Below, in pieces: positions 26,257 through 34,776 of a stretch of DNA of 64,000 nt. The stretch covers positions 124,001 to 188,000 of the forward strand of contig NZ_JAHLNO010000019.1 of NCBI RefSeq assembly GCF_018916875.1, written 5' to 3'. The position numbers were made by a program, and so were the translations under genes. How positions within the stretch are numbered: the stretch's first letter is position 1; each line of letters starts with the position of its first letter. The notes below the pieces were generated by a model. It was not told the origin of the DNA, made no database searches, and saw only the letters and a program-made list of their open reading frames with translations. The stretch comes from Virgibacillus proomii. GTDB lineage: Bacteria; Bacillota; Bacilli; Bacillales; Amphibacillaceae.

Positions 26257-27039
26257 CTATTTTTGATCGGCATATCTCCGCCAAAGCATCGTACTAATTA
26301 ATCCTATTGCAGTTGTTAAAAGTAAAATAGTTAGGCTAATTCCTTCAACGATAAAACTTTTGTTTCCAGCTGCACCACTCGAAAGCGCTGGAATAGACCA
26401 AGGGAAAAATTGACCATATCCTGCTACTGTAACTATTTGCGCCAATACGAGTGTAAAGACCATAAATCTCAAGAGGAGACAAATAGCCACGTCCAACACT
26501 TGCAAATAAAGCGACTGGTGTAGAAACTAATATGTCAATACTGCACAAACACTATAAATCATTAAACCTCGAACGATAATCTCTTGTGACCAGCCGGGTA
26601 TATTCACCATATTTCCAACTACTAATCCAAGGACTAATACAAATATAGATAAAATCAAGCACCAAATAATAGCTACAATAAATTTTGACAATACAATTAT
26701 ATTTCTAGATATGGGCAGTGCTAATAGATCTTTAATGATTCTATCGGAATATTCTCTGCCAAAAATCCAACTAATAATAAACCCGAAAATGATTAACCCA
26801 CCAATAGAAATTGCTTGTGTAAGCAAACTAAGATAAGAGGGCCAGTCGGCTGTTCCCATAATCTGCGCTTTTTTTGATATAAACCCTAACCTTTCTGCAA
26901 AGTCAGGATTCTTTAAAACAAACATAAAAAATCCACCAATAAAAGGTACTAGAGTAAATGCAAGTAATGTTATTAAAGGAATTTTTGAACGAAAAAATTT
27001 TTTGAATTCTACGGAAGTGCTTGTGACAAACTTACTCAC
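26257..27039 (-). pseudogene. ABC-2 type permease, broken by two frameshifts
   Basis: The first part (27039 to about 26527, 170 residues: FKKFFRSKIPLITLLAFTLV, then GGLIIFGFIISWIFGREYSD) stops after SVCAVLTY. The homologous continuation ILVSTPVALFASVGRGYLSP is in a second frame, and FMVFTLVLAQIVTVAGYGQF with the last transmembrane part is in a third. Two single-base shifts near 26530 and 26466 would join them into a normal membrane component of about 260 residues. It follows an intact ATPase gene with an 8-base overlap. Sequencing error is possible, but two independent shifts favour real decay. The transporter would then be non-functional unless another permease is used. Confidence 0.8.
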
Positions 27040-27970
27040 TTTTATCCCCTCCAGTGCTTTTGATCGTTCTTAAAAAATACATTTCCAAATCTTCCTTTTC
27101 CACTTTTAATAGCATTGGGGAATGACCAGAATTTACAAGCAATGTAGCAATTTTTTCTGGATTATTGATAGCATCTTCTTCACTTATTTGTAAAAGAGAA
27201 GATTCGTCACTACTATAAATAGAAGCCTTGTATCCAGCTTTAGAAAGAATGTCTTTAATAGCAGTTCTATCTTTTCCATCTACCAATAAGGATTTGTGTA
27301 ACTGTTTTTCTAGTTGCTCTCCGTTTATTTTCTTGATTAATTCTCCATTATGTATGATGGCGATATTTGTAGCCAATCTTGAAATTTCATCCAGCTTATG
27401 ACTAGAGACAAGAATGGTTATGCCTGAATTTTTGGCTAAGTCCTTAAGAAGATGCCGAACTTCAACAATTCCGGCAGGATCTAATCCATTTGTTGGCTCA
27501 TCCAATATTAAAATTTTTGGCTTGTGAATTAGTGCTTTTGCTATCCCGAGCCTTTGGTTGTTACCCATAGACAGATGCTTCGTTTTCTTTGAAGCGTATG
27601 CTTCTAACTTTAATTTCTTGATAATCCAATTCACAAAGCTTTTATTTGTGATTCCTCTTAGCTTCTGGACAATCTCAAGATTTTCTTTTACGGTCAGCTC
27701 AGGATAGGAATAGGGTGTTTCCACAATATAGCCTACATCACGCCAAATGTTTACCTTTCCCGGATTAACCTTTTCGCCGTTAAGGTAACATTCTCCGAAA
27801 GTAGGAGTAGCCATGCCTAGAAGCATTCGTATTATTGTCGTTTTACCTGCACCATTTAAACCTAAAAATCCATATATTTCCCCTTTTGCAACAGATAAAT
27901 CAACATTATTAACGGCAAGGACTTGCCCATACGCTTTTGTCAAATTGACAGTATGAATCACATCACTCAT
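27032..27970 (-). CDS. ABC transporter ATP-binding protein (BcrA-like)
   Basis: 312 residues. Walker A GLNGAGKTTI (about residue 37), signature LSMGNNQRLGIAKALI, Walker B PKILILDEPTNGLDP and switch His in LVSSHKLDEI. The C-terminal 90 residues are the extension typical of bacitracin/lantibiotic-resistance ATPases. GGATCAAAATG precedes the start, which overlaps the TetR gene by 8 bases. Its permease partner is frameshifted. A 68-codon N-terminal fragment of this gene is repeated at 32162-32368 because the tandem duplication begins inside it. Confidence 0.9.
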   Translation of the reverse strand: MSDVIHTVNLTKAYGQVLAVNNVDLSVAKGEIYGFLGLNGAGKTTIIRMLLGMATPTFGECYLNGEKVNPGKVNIWRDVGYIVETPYSYPELTVKENLEIVQKLRGITNKSFVNWIIKKLKLEAYASKKTKHLSMGNNQRLGIAKALIHKPKILILDEPTNGLDPAGIVEVRHLLKDLAKNSGITILVSSHKLDEISRLATNIAIIHNGELIKKINGEQLEKQLHKSLLVDGKDRTAIKDILSKAGYKASIYSSDESSLLQISEEDAINNPEKIATLLVNSGHSPMLLKVEKEDLEMYFLRTIKSTGGDKSE

Positions 27971-28565
27971 TTTGATCCTCCTTGATTATCTGTAGGGCAA
28001 GCCCTTTGATTAAAAGTTTCAGAACTTCCTCGAAATCTTGTTCACCAATTTCTTTCATGTACATCATGCTCATGAAAATAGCTCGTAACGAAGCTGTGAC
28101 GACACTTATATGTACATCGTCTTTCACCTTTATATGGGAAAAAACTTTCTCCATAAACATATCATCTAAAGAATGGTGGTTCATAAGTAGTTCTTCTGGT
28201 AATTTTCGCATCAGGTATTGTAATTCTTGCTGTTGAATGATGTTCATAATAAAAGATTGTCTTACATTGTGATATAGCTCAAAAATTAATTCTGAAAATT
28301 GTTCAATTCCTATAGTAGTTTCTTTTTCAAGCTTTTTTGTTAGCTTATCTACCAGCGAATTTTGATAATCTTCTAAGACATAAAAAAATAGAATTTCCTT
28401 CTTTGCGTAAAAGTTATAGAAAGCTCCTTTTGATATGCCTGCCATTTTGACAAGCTGATCGACGGTCGTTTTCTTTACACCATATTTCCCAAGGCATTCT
28501 TTTGCTGCCTTATGCAGTCTATTCCTGATTAATTCCTTTTCGCTATTAGTAAATGCAGTAGCCAT
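27963..28565 (-). CDS. TetR-family regulator (unit 1)
   Basis: 200 residues. N-terminal helix-turn-helix with AAKECLGKYGVKKTTVDQLV and MAGISKGAFYNFYAKKEILF, typical of TetR proteins; the rest is the ligand/dimer domain. The ATG has AGGAGGT upstream. It is followed by, and overlaps, the ABC ATPase gene, so it very likely represses this operon through the palindrome at 28588-28615. The unit 2 copy differs at the last few codons (stops one codon earlier). Confidence 0.9.
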   Translation of the reverse strand: MATAFTNSEKELIRNRLHKAAKECLGKYGVKKTTVDQLVKMAGISKGAFYNFYAKKEILFFYVLEDYQNSLVDKLTKKLEKETTIGIEQFSELIFELYHNVRQSFIMNIIQQQELQYLMRKLPEELLMNHHSLDDMFMEKVFSHIKVKDDVHISVVTASLRAIFMSMMYMKEIGEQDFEEVLKLLIKGLALQIIKEDQNE

Positions 28566-28587
28566 ATTGTACCTCCTGATGAAAATG

Positions 28588-28615
28588 TATGACTATAATT
28601 GTTTTTATAGTCATA
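28588..28615. promoter_or_regulatory. Operator palindrome for the TetR regulator (unit 1)
   Basis: Perfect arms TATGACTATA / TATAGTCATA with an 8-base spacer, 22 bases upstream of the TetR start. Identical copy at 32987-33014. Confidence 0.75.
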
Positions 28616-28664
28616 CCATAACAAGACCATGGAGATCTGTCAACAAAACTATGTATAATAACAA

Positions 28665-28692
28665 AAGCAAGCCCTATTATTAAGGCTTGCTT
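28665..28692 (-). terminator. Terminator of the QueT gene (unit 1)
   Basis: AAGCAAGCC / GGCTTGCTT perfect 9-base arms; minus-strand read-out continues TTTGTTATT. Duplicate at 33064-33091. Confidence 0.75.
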
Positions 28693-28731
28693 AGATGTAA
28701 GTACTTTTTAAAAGTTCTATTTTAATTGCAA

Positions 28732-29241
28732 TTATTTTGTAAAATCAATTTTCTTCGCCAACCAATAAATGATCACTCCACCAATAGTCATAGACAATAG
28801 CTCGCCAACACCAACGGTTAGCCATGTATAAAAGAATGGTAAGTCAAACAGAATAGTTAGTTGTGCTGCAACAGTAAACATTGAAATAGCGAAAATGACA
28901 GCAGTTATACATATTTTTATAATGTCATTTTCGAGCCGTTTTGTTACATATCTACACAAAATTAAAACAAGAAAAGTGGAAACACCACCAATGGGAACAT
29001 CTAAAAACCATGTAGGAGACATGAAATTAGCGATGATAACTCCAAACGTTACTGCAATAACATAGCGCTTGTGGTACAGTGCTAGGAAATTAAACATTTC
29101 GGAAAAACGAAACTGGATAGCAGCAAAACTGATTGGAGCCAGCCATACTGTAATTATTACATAGAGCGCACAAATAAGAGAAATTTTAGATAGCTCTGAG
29201 ATCATCGAGGGTGAAGATGGATGGGAAACGGATTTATACAT
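28732..29241 (-). CDS. queT: QueT-type queuosine-precursor transporter, ECF S component (unit 1)
   Basis: 169 residues from ATG 29241 (AAGGAGA eight bases upstream); the longer frame to 29391 runs through the riboswitch. Five to six hydrophobic segments, with QFRFSEMFNFLALYHKRYVI and FLDVPIGGVSTFLVL typical of the QueT family. QueT binds preQ0/preQ1 or queuine and works with the shared ECF energising module, which must be encoded elsewhere. Preceded by its own promoter and by a preQ1-II riboswitch, which supports the assignment. Perfect duplicate in unit 2. Confidence 0.88.
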   Translation of the reverse strand: MYKSVSHPSSPSMISELSKISLICALYVIITVWLAPISFAAIQFRFSEMFNFLALYHKRYVIAVTFGVIIANFMSPTWFLDVPIGGVSTFLVLILCRYVTKRLENDIIKICITAVIFAISMFTVAAQLTILFDLPFFYTWLTVGVGELLSMTIGGVIIYWLAKKIDFTK

Positions 29242-29248
29242 TTTATAT

Positions 29249-29315
29249 TCTCCTTTGTAAAATAGCTTGTCAGCTATTTTAGTAATAACTGCGACCAAAG
29301 AAGGAAGTGTCACAG
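29249..29315 (-). ncRNA. preQ1-II riboswitch upstream of queT (unit 1)
   Basis: Minus strand: hairpin CTGTGAC / GTCGCAG enclosing the pyrimidine loop ACTTCCTTCTTTG, then AUUAC in the linker, then a hairpin AAAATAGCT / AGCTATTTT, then ACAAAGGAGAA. The loop can pair with the AAGGA of the ribosome site, forming the pseudoknot by which preQ1-II RNAs block translation. Element order and the AUUAC and AAAGGAGAA blocks match the streptococcal example of this class, which is known upstream of COG4708 (QueT) genes. Confidence 0.75.
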
Positions 29316-29341
29316 TGCAACATTTATAAGTTTGCCAAGCT

Positions 29342-29370
29342 ATTATATCCAAAGAAGATTGGTTGTGCAA
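29342..29370 (-). promoter_or_regulatory. SigA promoter of queT (unit 1)
   Basis: TTGCAC, 17-base spacer, TATAAT on the minus strand, between the SDR stop codon and the riboswitch. Duplicate at 33741-33769. Confidence 0.75.
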
Positions 29371-29375
29371 TAGAA

Positions 29376-30131
29376 TTATTTGTTTGTCCATCCGCCATCA
29401 ATAGGAATAACAGCGCCATGAATATAGTCAGTAGCTTTACTTGCTAAAAACAGCGTTAGATCAGCTACTTCCGATGGATCTGCCCATCTTCCGGCGGGTG
29501 TCTCCTCAGCGACCCACTTTGCTATTTGGCCATCTCCAGCAAAATCAGCTTTGTTCATTGGCGTTTTAATCGCACCTGGTGCAATAGCATTAGCCCGTAC
29601 TCCATTTCTGCAATAATCATAATCAAGCTGTTTTGTATAGCCAATAATGGCATGCTTGGAAGCAGTATATGCCGCACCACCACCCCCAGCAACAATACCT
29701 GCAATGGATGCCATGTTGATGATAACTCCTCTTTCGTTTTGGAGCATATGAGGAAGTACAGAATTAGTCACAAAATAGGTTCCTTTTACATTCGTATTCA
29801 TAATTTTATCCCATAATTGTTCTTCTGTTTCTAATGTTTTAGCATAACCATCTAAAACCCCTGCTGTATTTAATAAAATATCAATCTGTTTAAAATTCTT
29901 AATTGCTTGTCTCACAGATTGCTGAACTGCAGTTTTATCAGTAATGCTTCCAACTGCATAATCAAAACTATTCTCATATTGCTTGAACATTTCTTTCAAG
30001 TTTTCTTCAGCCTTATCTAAAACAAACACATTGGCACCGTTTTTTAGAAAGGAAATCGCTTGTGCTTTTCCAATACCTGAAGCACCACCAGTAATAAAAA
30101 CAGTTTGTCCTGCAAACTCTTCAAATTTCAT
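29376..30131 (-). CDS. SDR-family oxidoreductase (unit 1)
   Basis: 251 residues, classical short-chain dehydrogenase. Cofactor loop ITGGASGIGKAQ, NTAGVLDG, catalytic Ser in NMASIAGIV and Tyr-x3-Lys in AAYTASKHAIIG, and the C-terminal IHGAVIPIDGGWTNK. FVLDKAEENL suggests NAD over NADP. The ATG is preceded by GGAGGTTTTAA. Closest use by general resemblance is 3-oxoacyl-ACP reductase-like (FabG paralogue); substrate unknown. It follows the DUF2829 gene by 24 bases on the same strand. Exact duplicate in unit 2. Confidence 0.88.
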   Translation of the reverse strand: MKFEEFAGQTVFITGGASGIGKAQAISFLKNGANVFVLDKAEENLKEMFKQYENSFDYAVGSITDKTAVQQSVRQAIKNFKQIDILLNTAGVLDGYAKTLETEEQLWDKIMNTNVKGTYFVTNSVLPHMLQNERGVIINMASIAGIVAGGGGAAYTASKHAIIGYTKQLDYDYCRNGVRANAIAPGAIKTPMNKADFAGDGQIAKWVAEETPAGRWADPSEVADLTLFLASKATDYIHGAVIPIDGGWTNK

Positions 30132-30155
30132 TTAAAACCTCCACGGATTGTATTG

Positions 30156-30377
30156 TCATTCTATAATTTTCCAGTCATCAGCAAGAATGTCGCATACAGT
30201 AGGTGTAAACATCGTGTAACCTTCACCAGATACATTAATTAAAAAGTATGGATTGAGTTTTTCGCCATCATACTGGCTTTCACTAACAAGTTTCACATAT
30301 AATTCAGCGCCCCCCCACCCTTTACGAATGATTTTTTTCCCAGCTTTTAATTCAGGTAATATTTGTTCAAACGTCAT
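30156..30377 (-). CDS. DUF2829 protein, Tad2-type family (unit 1)
   Basis: 73 residues from ATG 30377 (AAGGATGAT seven bases upstream; the frame extends three codons further without its own site). The pattern FEQILPELKAGKKIIRKGWG, LNPYFLI and CDILADDWKIIE is the DUF2829 fold. Phage Tad2 anti-Thoeris proteins belong to this family and sequester the cyclic-ADP-ribose-type signal; other members are simply uncharacterised. No prophage genes are nearby, so its job here is open. It precedes the SDR gene, possibly co-transcribed. Identical copy in unit 2. Confidence 0.8.
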   Translation of the reverse strand: MTFEQILPELKAGKKIIRKGWGGAELYVKLVSESQYDGEKLNPYFLINVSGEGYTMFTPTVCDILADDWKIIE

Positions 30378-30815
30378 ATTTATCATCCTTTGTTCAGTAT
30401 TTTTAAATTTAAATATGCTAGTTGTATGGTTCGGTAATTAATTTACGTAGCCATATATATTGAAATTAAGCAACTGTAAATCAAGTATATGTTGGCATAA
30501 AGCTTGAAGCAAGTAAATAAGCGTAAGAGCCGGGGAATATACTTTTTATTACAAGGAATTCACCTATAGATCTTTATAGGTACTCACTTAGTATAAACTT
30601 CTCGATTTTAAGTATACTCTTTCCAATATTTCTCAAAATATTACTTTTGTATGAAAGTCTCCCACCATTAACCATCTTTCCTCATGAAACTAAGTGCTTA
30701 TTTTAAGAAATCCTCCAGTTACTGCTACACTTTGCTAATTTTCAAATATATACTATACATAACTGAAAAATGTGAATCGTTTTGGAACATCACCATGCGT
30801 ATTGGAGGTTAAAAT
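30378..30815. other. Divergent intergenic region (unit 1)
   Basis: 438 bases between the minus-strand DUF2829 gene and the plus-strand lipoprotein gene. Contains an inverted repeat ACCTATA / TATAGGT at 30562-30581, a possible operator, and AT-rich promoter-like sequence near 30740-30790. Same content in unit 2 apart from small indels. Confidence 0.5.
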
Positions 30816-31487
30816 GTGAAGGGTAGAATTTACATTTTATTACTACTGTTAATAGTAGTTTTCTTAGGAGGTTGTCAAATGGAAAGTAAAGAAACAAGAA
30901 AATCTTCTGAAATGAATGTGGAAGACTTACCGGATGTAAGAGCTTTTCAAGATGAATTTACTCGAAACTTTTTGCAATCGACGGAAGAAACAAGACCTGG
31001 CTACTACCCGTTTTTGTCTGGAACTGGAAAATATAAAATGGATTTTCCGGCTGGTGGAATTATTGGTGAAAAGTCATATGCACGAAAAGAAAAGGATTAT
31101 GAAGAATACTCTGTTCATATTCAGAGTGACATTGTTGGTGAAGCAATGATTACGATATTTTATTTTTCTTATGATACGACAGATGAATTAGAATCTAATT
31201 TAGATAGTTTCAGTACTAGGATTGGTAAGAATATAAATTTCAAAAAAATAGATGGAGAAAATCAGTCATTTTATTATGGAAACTTTGAGCGGAATGAATT
31301 TCATACATACGCAAGTTATATACAAAATGAAAAAGCTGATGGGGCACTTGAAGTTGTTTATCAAATCGATTGCAGGCAAGAGCAAAAAGCAAAATGTAAT
31401 AAAAATAAAGAAAAGAATGAAAAACATGTTATAGACTGGATGAAATCCATCCGCTTTATAAATGAAAGTAAGGAAGTGAATGGATAG
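30816..31487 (+). CDS. Lipoprotein paired with the lipase-like gene (unit 1 allele)
   Basis: 223 residues from GTG 30816 (TTGGAGG upstream). Lipoprotein signal MKGRIYILLLLLIVVFLGGC with the lipobox Cys at 20. Residues 1 to about 87 are nearly identical to the unit 2 copy; the rest (DYEEYSVHIQSDIVGE onward) is clearly different. The stop overlaps the first base of the lipase-like gene, so the two are translationally coupled. No named family recognised. The conserved surface-anchored start with a variable remainder beside a likewise variable partner recalls immunity/effector pairs; that is inference. Confidence 0.8.
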   Translation: MKGRIYILLLLLIVVFLGGCQMESKETRKSSEMNVEDLPDVRAFQDEFTRNFLQSTEETRPGYYPFLSGTGKYKMDFPAGGIIGEKSYARKEKDYEEYSVHIQSDIVGEAMITIFYFSYDTTDELESNLDSFSTRIGKNINFKKIDGENQSFYYGNFERNEFHTYASYIQNEKADGALEVVYQIDCRQEQKAKCNKNKEKNEKHVIDWMKSIRFINESKEVNG

Positions 31488-32161
31488 TGAGTGATATGAT
31501 TATGCATTCGTCCGAAATGCGGTTAAGATTAACCCAGTTAGGATACGACGATAAGTTATCGAAGGAGGAAATTATAGAAAAGGTAAAGAGAATATATTTG
31601 GAGGAAACCGGGAAGAAGCTGAAAGCAGATATTAAGGTATATACATCAAAAGAGGCAAGAGTTGGTGAAAAATCCGGATATAACGGTATAGCAATTTATA
31701 TAGATTCTAAGGAAAATAAAAAAGATGAATTATACGTTATTTCACAGGGATCTAAGGATATTAAGGATTGGGATTATAATATAAAAGCAATGTTAGCAGG
31801 AAAAGATATTCGACAAGCTAAAGCAACGAATAAATTTGTAAAAGCAACACAGGGCCATTTTAACCTCAATAAAAATGAAGATTCTACATCTATTATTGGT
31901 TTATCACATTCATTAGCTCATAATAATAATACGACTGCTTATTTACTATATGATACTTTTGATGAAATATATAGTGTAAATGGCGCGCAAACAAATTATT
32001 ATCAACTCTACAATGCTAATCTTGAATTTAGAGAGACTGTTCAAAGTAAATTTTCTATTTCTCCCATAGACCCAAATGCGGTCTATGATATAGACCCAAA
32101 CAAACTCCGTCAATTTGCCGAAGCTTACTATAAAGACAAGGCAAAAAATATTCATCAAGTT
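31487..32161 (+). pseudogene. Lipase-like (DUF6792-type) gene truncated at the duplication junction
   Basis: Open from GTG 31487 (or ATG 31496). Residues to about 226 parallel the intact 620-residue protein encoded in unit 2: YVISQGSKDI.DW.YNIKAM and the nucleophile-elbow-like IIGLSHSLAHNNNTT. After KDKAKNIHQVI the frame enters antisense ABC-ATPase sequence and stops at 32218, so the last 390 residues are lost. The fragment keeps the whole hydrolase-like domain and might still be made; whether active is unknown. Confidence 0.85.
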
Positions 32162-32368
32162 ATTAACCTTTTCGCCGTTAAGGTAACATTCTCCGATAGT
32201 AGGAGTAGCCATGCCTAGAAGCATTCGTATTATTGTCGTTTTACCTGCACCATTTAATCCTAAAAATCCATATATTTCCCCTTTTGCAACAGATAAATCA
32301 ACATTATTAACGGCAAGGACTTGCCCATACGCTTTTGTCAAATTGACAGTATGAATCACATCACTCAT
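32162..32368 (-). pseudogene. ABC ATPase N-terminal fragment (unit 2)
   Basis: 68 codons identical or nearly so to the start of the 27032-27970 gene, including Walker A GLNGAGKTTI, then fused to antisense lipase-gene sequence; the open frame continues to 31946. No signature motif or Walker B, hence not functional as an ATPase. Confidence 0.92.
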
Positions 32369-32964
32369 TTTTTATCCTCCTCGATTATCTGTAGGGTAAG
32401 CCCTTTGATTAAAAGTTTCAGAACTTCCTCGAAATCTTGTTCACCAATTTCTTTCATGTACATCATGCTCATGAAAATAGCTCGTAACGAAGCTGTGACG
32501 ACACTTATATGTACATCGTCTTTCACCTTTATATGGGAAAAAACTTTCTCCATAAACATATCATCTAAAGAATGGTGGTTCATAAGTAGTTCTTCTGGTA
32601 ATTTTCGCATCAGGTATTGTAATTCTTGCTGTTGAATGATGTTCATAATAAAAGATTGTCTTACATTGTGATATAGCTCAAAAATTAATTCTGAAAATTG
32701 TTCAATTCCTATAGTAGTTTCTTTTTCAAGCTTTTTTGTTAGCTTATCTACCAGCGAATTTTGATAATCTTCTAAGACATAAAAAAATAGAATTTCCTTC
32801 TTTGCGTAAAAGTTATAGAAAGCTCCTTTTGATATGCCTGCCATTTTGACAAGCTGATCGACGGTCGTTTTCTTTACACCATATTTCCCAAGGCATTCTT
32901 TTGCTGCCTTATGCAGTCTATTCCTGATTAATTCCTTTTCGCTATTAGTAAATGCAGTAGCCAT
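32365..32964 (-). CDS. TetR-family regulator (unit 2)
   Basis: 199 residues, same as the unit 1 regulator except for a small change at the extreme C-terminus (ends EEDKK). HTH and ligand domain intact. Its own operator copy is at 32987-33014 and it overlaps the ATPase fragment by 4 bases. Being followed only by a fragment, it has no local target operon, but could act in trans on the unit 1 operator, raising repressor dosage. Confidence 0.9.
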   Translation of the reverse strand: MATAFTNSEKELIRNRLHKAAKECLGKYGVKKTTVDQLVKMAGISKGAFYNFYAKKEILFFYVLEDYQNSLVDKLTKKLEKETTIGIEQFSELIFELYHNVRQSFIMNIIQQQELQYLMRKLPEELLMNHHSLDDMFMEKVFSHIKVKDDVHISVVTASLRAIFMSMMYMKEIGEQDFEEVLKLLIKGLTLQIIEEDKK

Positions 32965-32986
32965 ATTGTACCTCCTGATGAAAATG

Positions 32987-33014
32987 TATGACTATAATTG
33001 TTTTTATAGTCATA
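32987..33014. promoter_or_regulatory. Operator palindrome for the TetR regulator (unit 2)
   Basis: Same TATGACTATA / TATAGTCATA arms as in unit 1. Confidence 0.75.
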
Positions 33015-33063
33015 CCATAACAAGACCATGGAGATCTGTCAACAAAACTATGTATAATAACAA

Positions 33064-33091
33064 AAGCAAGCCCTATTATTAAGGCTTGCTT
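33064..33091 (-). terminator. Terminator of queT (unit 2)
   Basis: AAGCAAGCC / GGCTTGCTT, as in unit 1. Confidence 0.75.
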
Positions 33092-33130
33092 AGATGTAAG
33101 TACTTTTTAAAAGTTCTATTTTAATTGCAA

Positions 33131-33640
33131 TTATTTTGTAAAATCAATTTTCTTCGCCAACCAATAAATGATCACTCCACCAATAGTCATAGACAATAGC
33201 TCGCCAACACCAACGGTTAGCCATGTATAAAAGAATGGTAAGTCAAACAGAATAGTTAGTTGTGCTGCAACAGTAAACATTGAAATAGCGAAAATGACAG
33301 CAGTTATACATATTTTTATAATGTCATTTTCGAGCCGTTTTGTTACATATCTACACAAAATTAAAACAAGAAAAGTGGAAACACCACCAATGGGAACATC
33401 TAAAAACCATGTAGGAGACATGAAATTAGCGATGATAACTCCAAACGTTACTGCAATAACATAGCGCTTGTGGTACAGTGCTAGGAAATTAAACATTTCG
33501 GAAAAACGAAACTGGATAGCAGCAAAACTGATTGGAGCCAGCCATACTGTAATTATTACATAGAGCGCACAAATAAGAGAAATTTTAGATAGCTCTGAGA
33601 TCATCGAGGGTGAAGATGGATGGGAAACGGATTTATACAT
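33131..33640 (-). CDS. queT: QueT-type transporter (unit 2)
   Basis: 169 residues, identical at protein level to the unit 1 copy, with the same riboswitch and promoter. Two perfect copies imply a recent duplication or continued gene conversion. Doubling a riboswitch-controlled S component would raise uptake capacity for preQ1-type precursors only if the shared ECF module is not limiting. Confidence 0.88.
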   Translation of the reverse strand: MYKSVSHPSSPSMISELSKISLICALYVIITVWLAPISFAAIQFRFSEMFNFLALYHKRYVIAVTFGVIIANFMSPTWFLDVPIGGVSTFLVLILCRYVTKRLENDIIKICITAVIFAISMFTVAAQLTILFDLPFFYTWLTVGVGELLSMTIGGVIIYWLAKKIDFTK

Positions 33641-33647
33641 TTTATAT

Positions 33648-33714
33648 TCTCCTTTGTAAAATAGCTTGTCAGCTATTTTAGTAATAACTGCGACCAAAGA
33701 AGGAAGTGTCACAG
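33648..33714 (-). ncRNA. preQ1-II riboswitch upstream of queT (unit 2)
   Basis: Identical to the unit 1 aptamer: same two hairpins, AUUAC linker and AAAGGAGAA pseudoknot strand. Confidence 0.75.
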
Positions 33715-33740
33715 TGCAACATTTATAAGTTTGCCAAGCT

Positions 33741-33769
33741 ATTATATCCAAAGAAGATTGGTTGTGCAA
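33741..33769 (-). promoter_or_regulatory. SigA promoter of queT (unit 2)
   Basis: TTGCAC-17-TATAAT on the minus strand, as in unit 1. Confidence 0.75.
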
Positions 33770-33774
33770 TAGAA

Positions 33775-34530
33775 TTATTTGTTTGTCCATCCGCCATCAA
33801 TAGGAATAACAGCGCCATGAATATAGTCAGTAGCTTTACTTGCTAAAAACAGCGTTAGATCAGCTACTTCCGATGGATCTGCCCATCTTCCGGCGGGTGT
33901 CTCCTCAGCGACCCACTTTGCTATTTGGCCATCTCCAGCAAAATCAGCTTTGTTCATTGGCGTTTTAATCGCACCTGGTGCAATAGCATTAGCCCGTACT
34001 CCATTTCTGCAATAATCATAATCAAGCTGTTTTGTATAGCCAATAATGGCATGCTTGGAAGCAGTATATGCCGCACCACCACCCCCAGCAACAATACCTG
34101 CAATGGATGCCATGTTGATGATAACTCCTCTTTCGTTTTGGAGCATATGAGGAAGTACAGAATTAGTCACAAAATAGGTTCCTTTTACATTCGTATTCAT
34201 AATTTTATCCCATAATTGTTCTTCTGTTTCTAATGTTTTAGCATAACCATCTAAAACCCCTGCTGTATTTAATAAAATATCAATCTGTTTAAAATTCTTA
34301 ATTGCTTGTCTCACAGATTGCTGAACTGCAGTTTTATCAGTAATGCTTCCAACTGCATAATCAAAACTATTCTCATATTGCTTGAACATTTCTTTCAAGT
34401 TTTCTTCAGCCTTATCTAAAACAAACACATTGGCACCGTTTTTTAGAAAGGAAATCGCTTGTGCTTTTCCAATACCTGAAGCACCACCAGTAATAAAAAC
34501 AGTTTGTCCTGCAAACTCTTCAAATTTCAT
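33775..34530 (-). CDS. SDR-family oxidoreductase (unit 2)
   Basis: 251 residues, identical to the unit 1 enzyme, with Gly-rich cofactor loop and YTASK catalytic site intact. Same spacing to the DUF2829 gene. Confidence 0.88.
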   Translation of the reverse strand: MKFEEFAGQTVFITGGASGIGKAQAISFLKNGANVFVLDKAEENLKEMFKQYENSFDYAVGSITDKTAVQQSVRQAIKNFKQIDILLNTAGVLDGYAKTLETEEQLWDKIMNTNVKGTYFVTNSVLPHMLQNERGVIINMASIAGIVAGGGGAAYTASKHAIIGYTKQLDYDYCRNGVRANAIAPGAIKTPMNKADFAGDGQIAKWVAEETPAGRWADPSEVADLTLFLASKATDYIHGAVIPIDGGWTNK

Positions 34531-34554
34531 TTAAAACCTCCACGGATTGTATTG

Positions 34555-34776
34555 TCATTCTATAATTTTCCAGTCATCAGCAAGAATGTCGCATACAGTA
34601 GGTGTAAACATCGTGTAACCTTCACCAGATACATTAATTAAAAAGTATGGATTGAGTTTTTCGCCATCATACTGGCTTTCACTAACAAGTTTCACATATA
34701 ATTCAGCGCCCCCCCACCCTTTACGAATGATTTTTTTCCCAGCTTTTAATTCAGGTAATATTTGTTCAAACGTCAT
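34555..34776 (-). CDS. DUF2829 protein, Tad2-type family (unit 2)
   Basis: 73 residues, identical to the unit 1 copy, with the same start and ribosome site. Precedes the SDR copy. The perfect conservation across copies contrasts with the diverged genes at the other end of the unit. Confidence 0.8.
   Translation of the reverse strand: MTFEQILPELKAGKKIIRKGWGGAELYVKLVSESQYDGEKLNPYFLINVSGEGYTMFTPTVCDILADDWKIIE

Larger units (their letters stand above)
27764..32161. repeat. Tandem duplication, unit 1 (4.40 kb)
   Basis: Runs from inside the ABC ATPase gene through TetR, QueT, SDR, DUF2829 and lipoprotein genes into the lipase-like gene. Unit 2 (32162-36555) has the same order. The junction bases ATT are shared by both parent sequences. 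Identity is almost complete except over about 31075-32080, where the units differ strongly. Confidence 0.93.

Noticed and set aside
29249-29315. preQ1-I class aptamer
   Set aside because: The AAAAAACUA tail and short pseudoknot loop of class I are missing; order of elements fits class II.
29242-29391. N-terminal extension of QueT (50 residues)
   Set aside because: It covers the riboswitch and promoter; the start at 29241 has the ribosome site and matches family length.
31946-32161. Extended C-terminus of the ABC ATPase fragment
   Set aside because: It is antisense to the lipase-like gene and is created only by the duplication junction.
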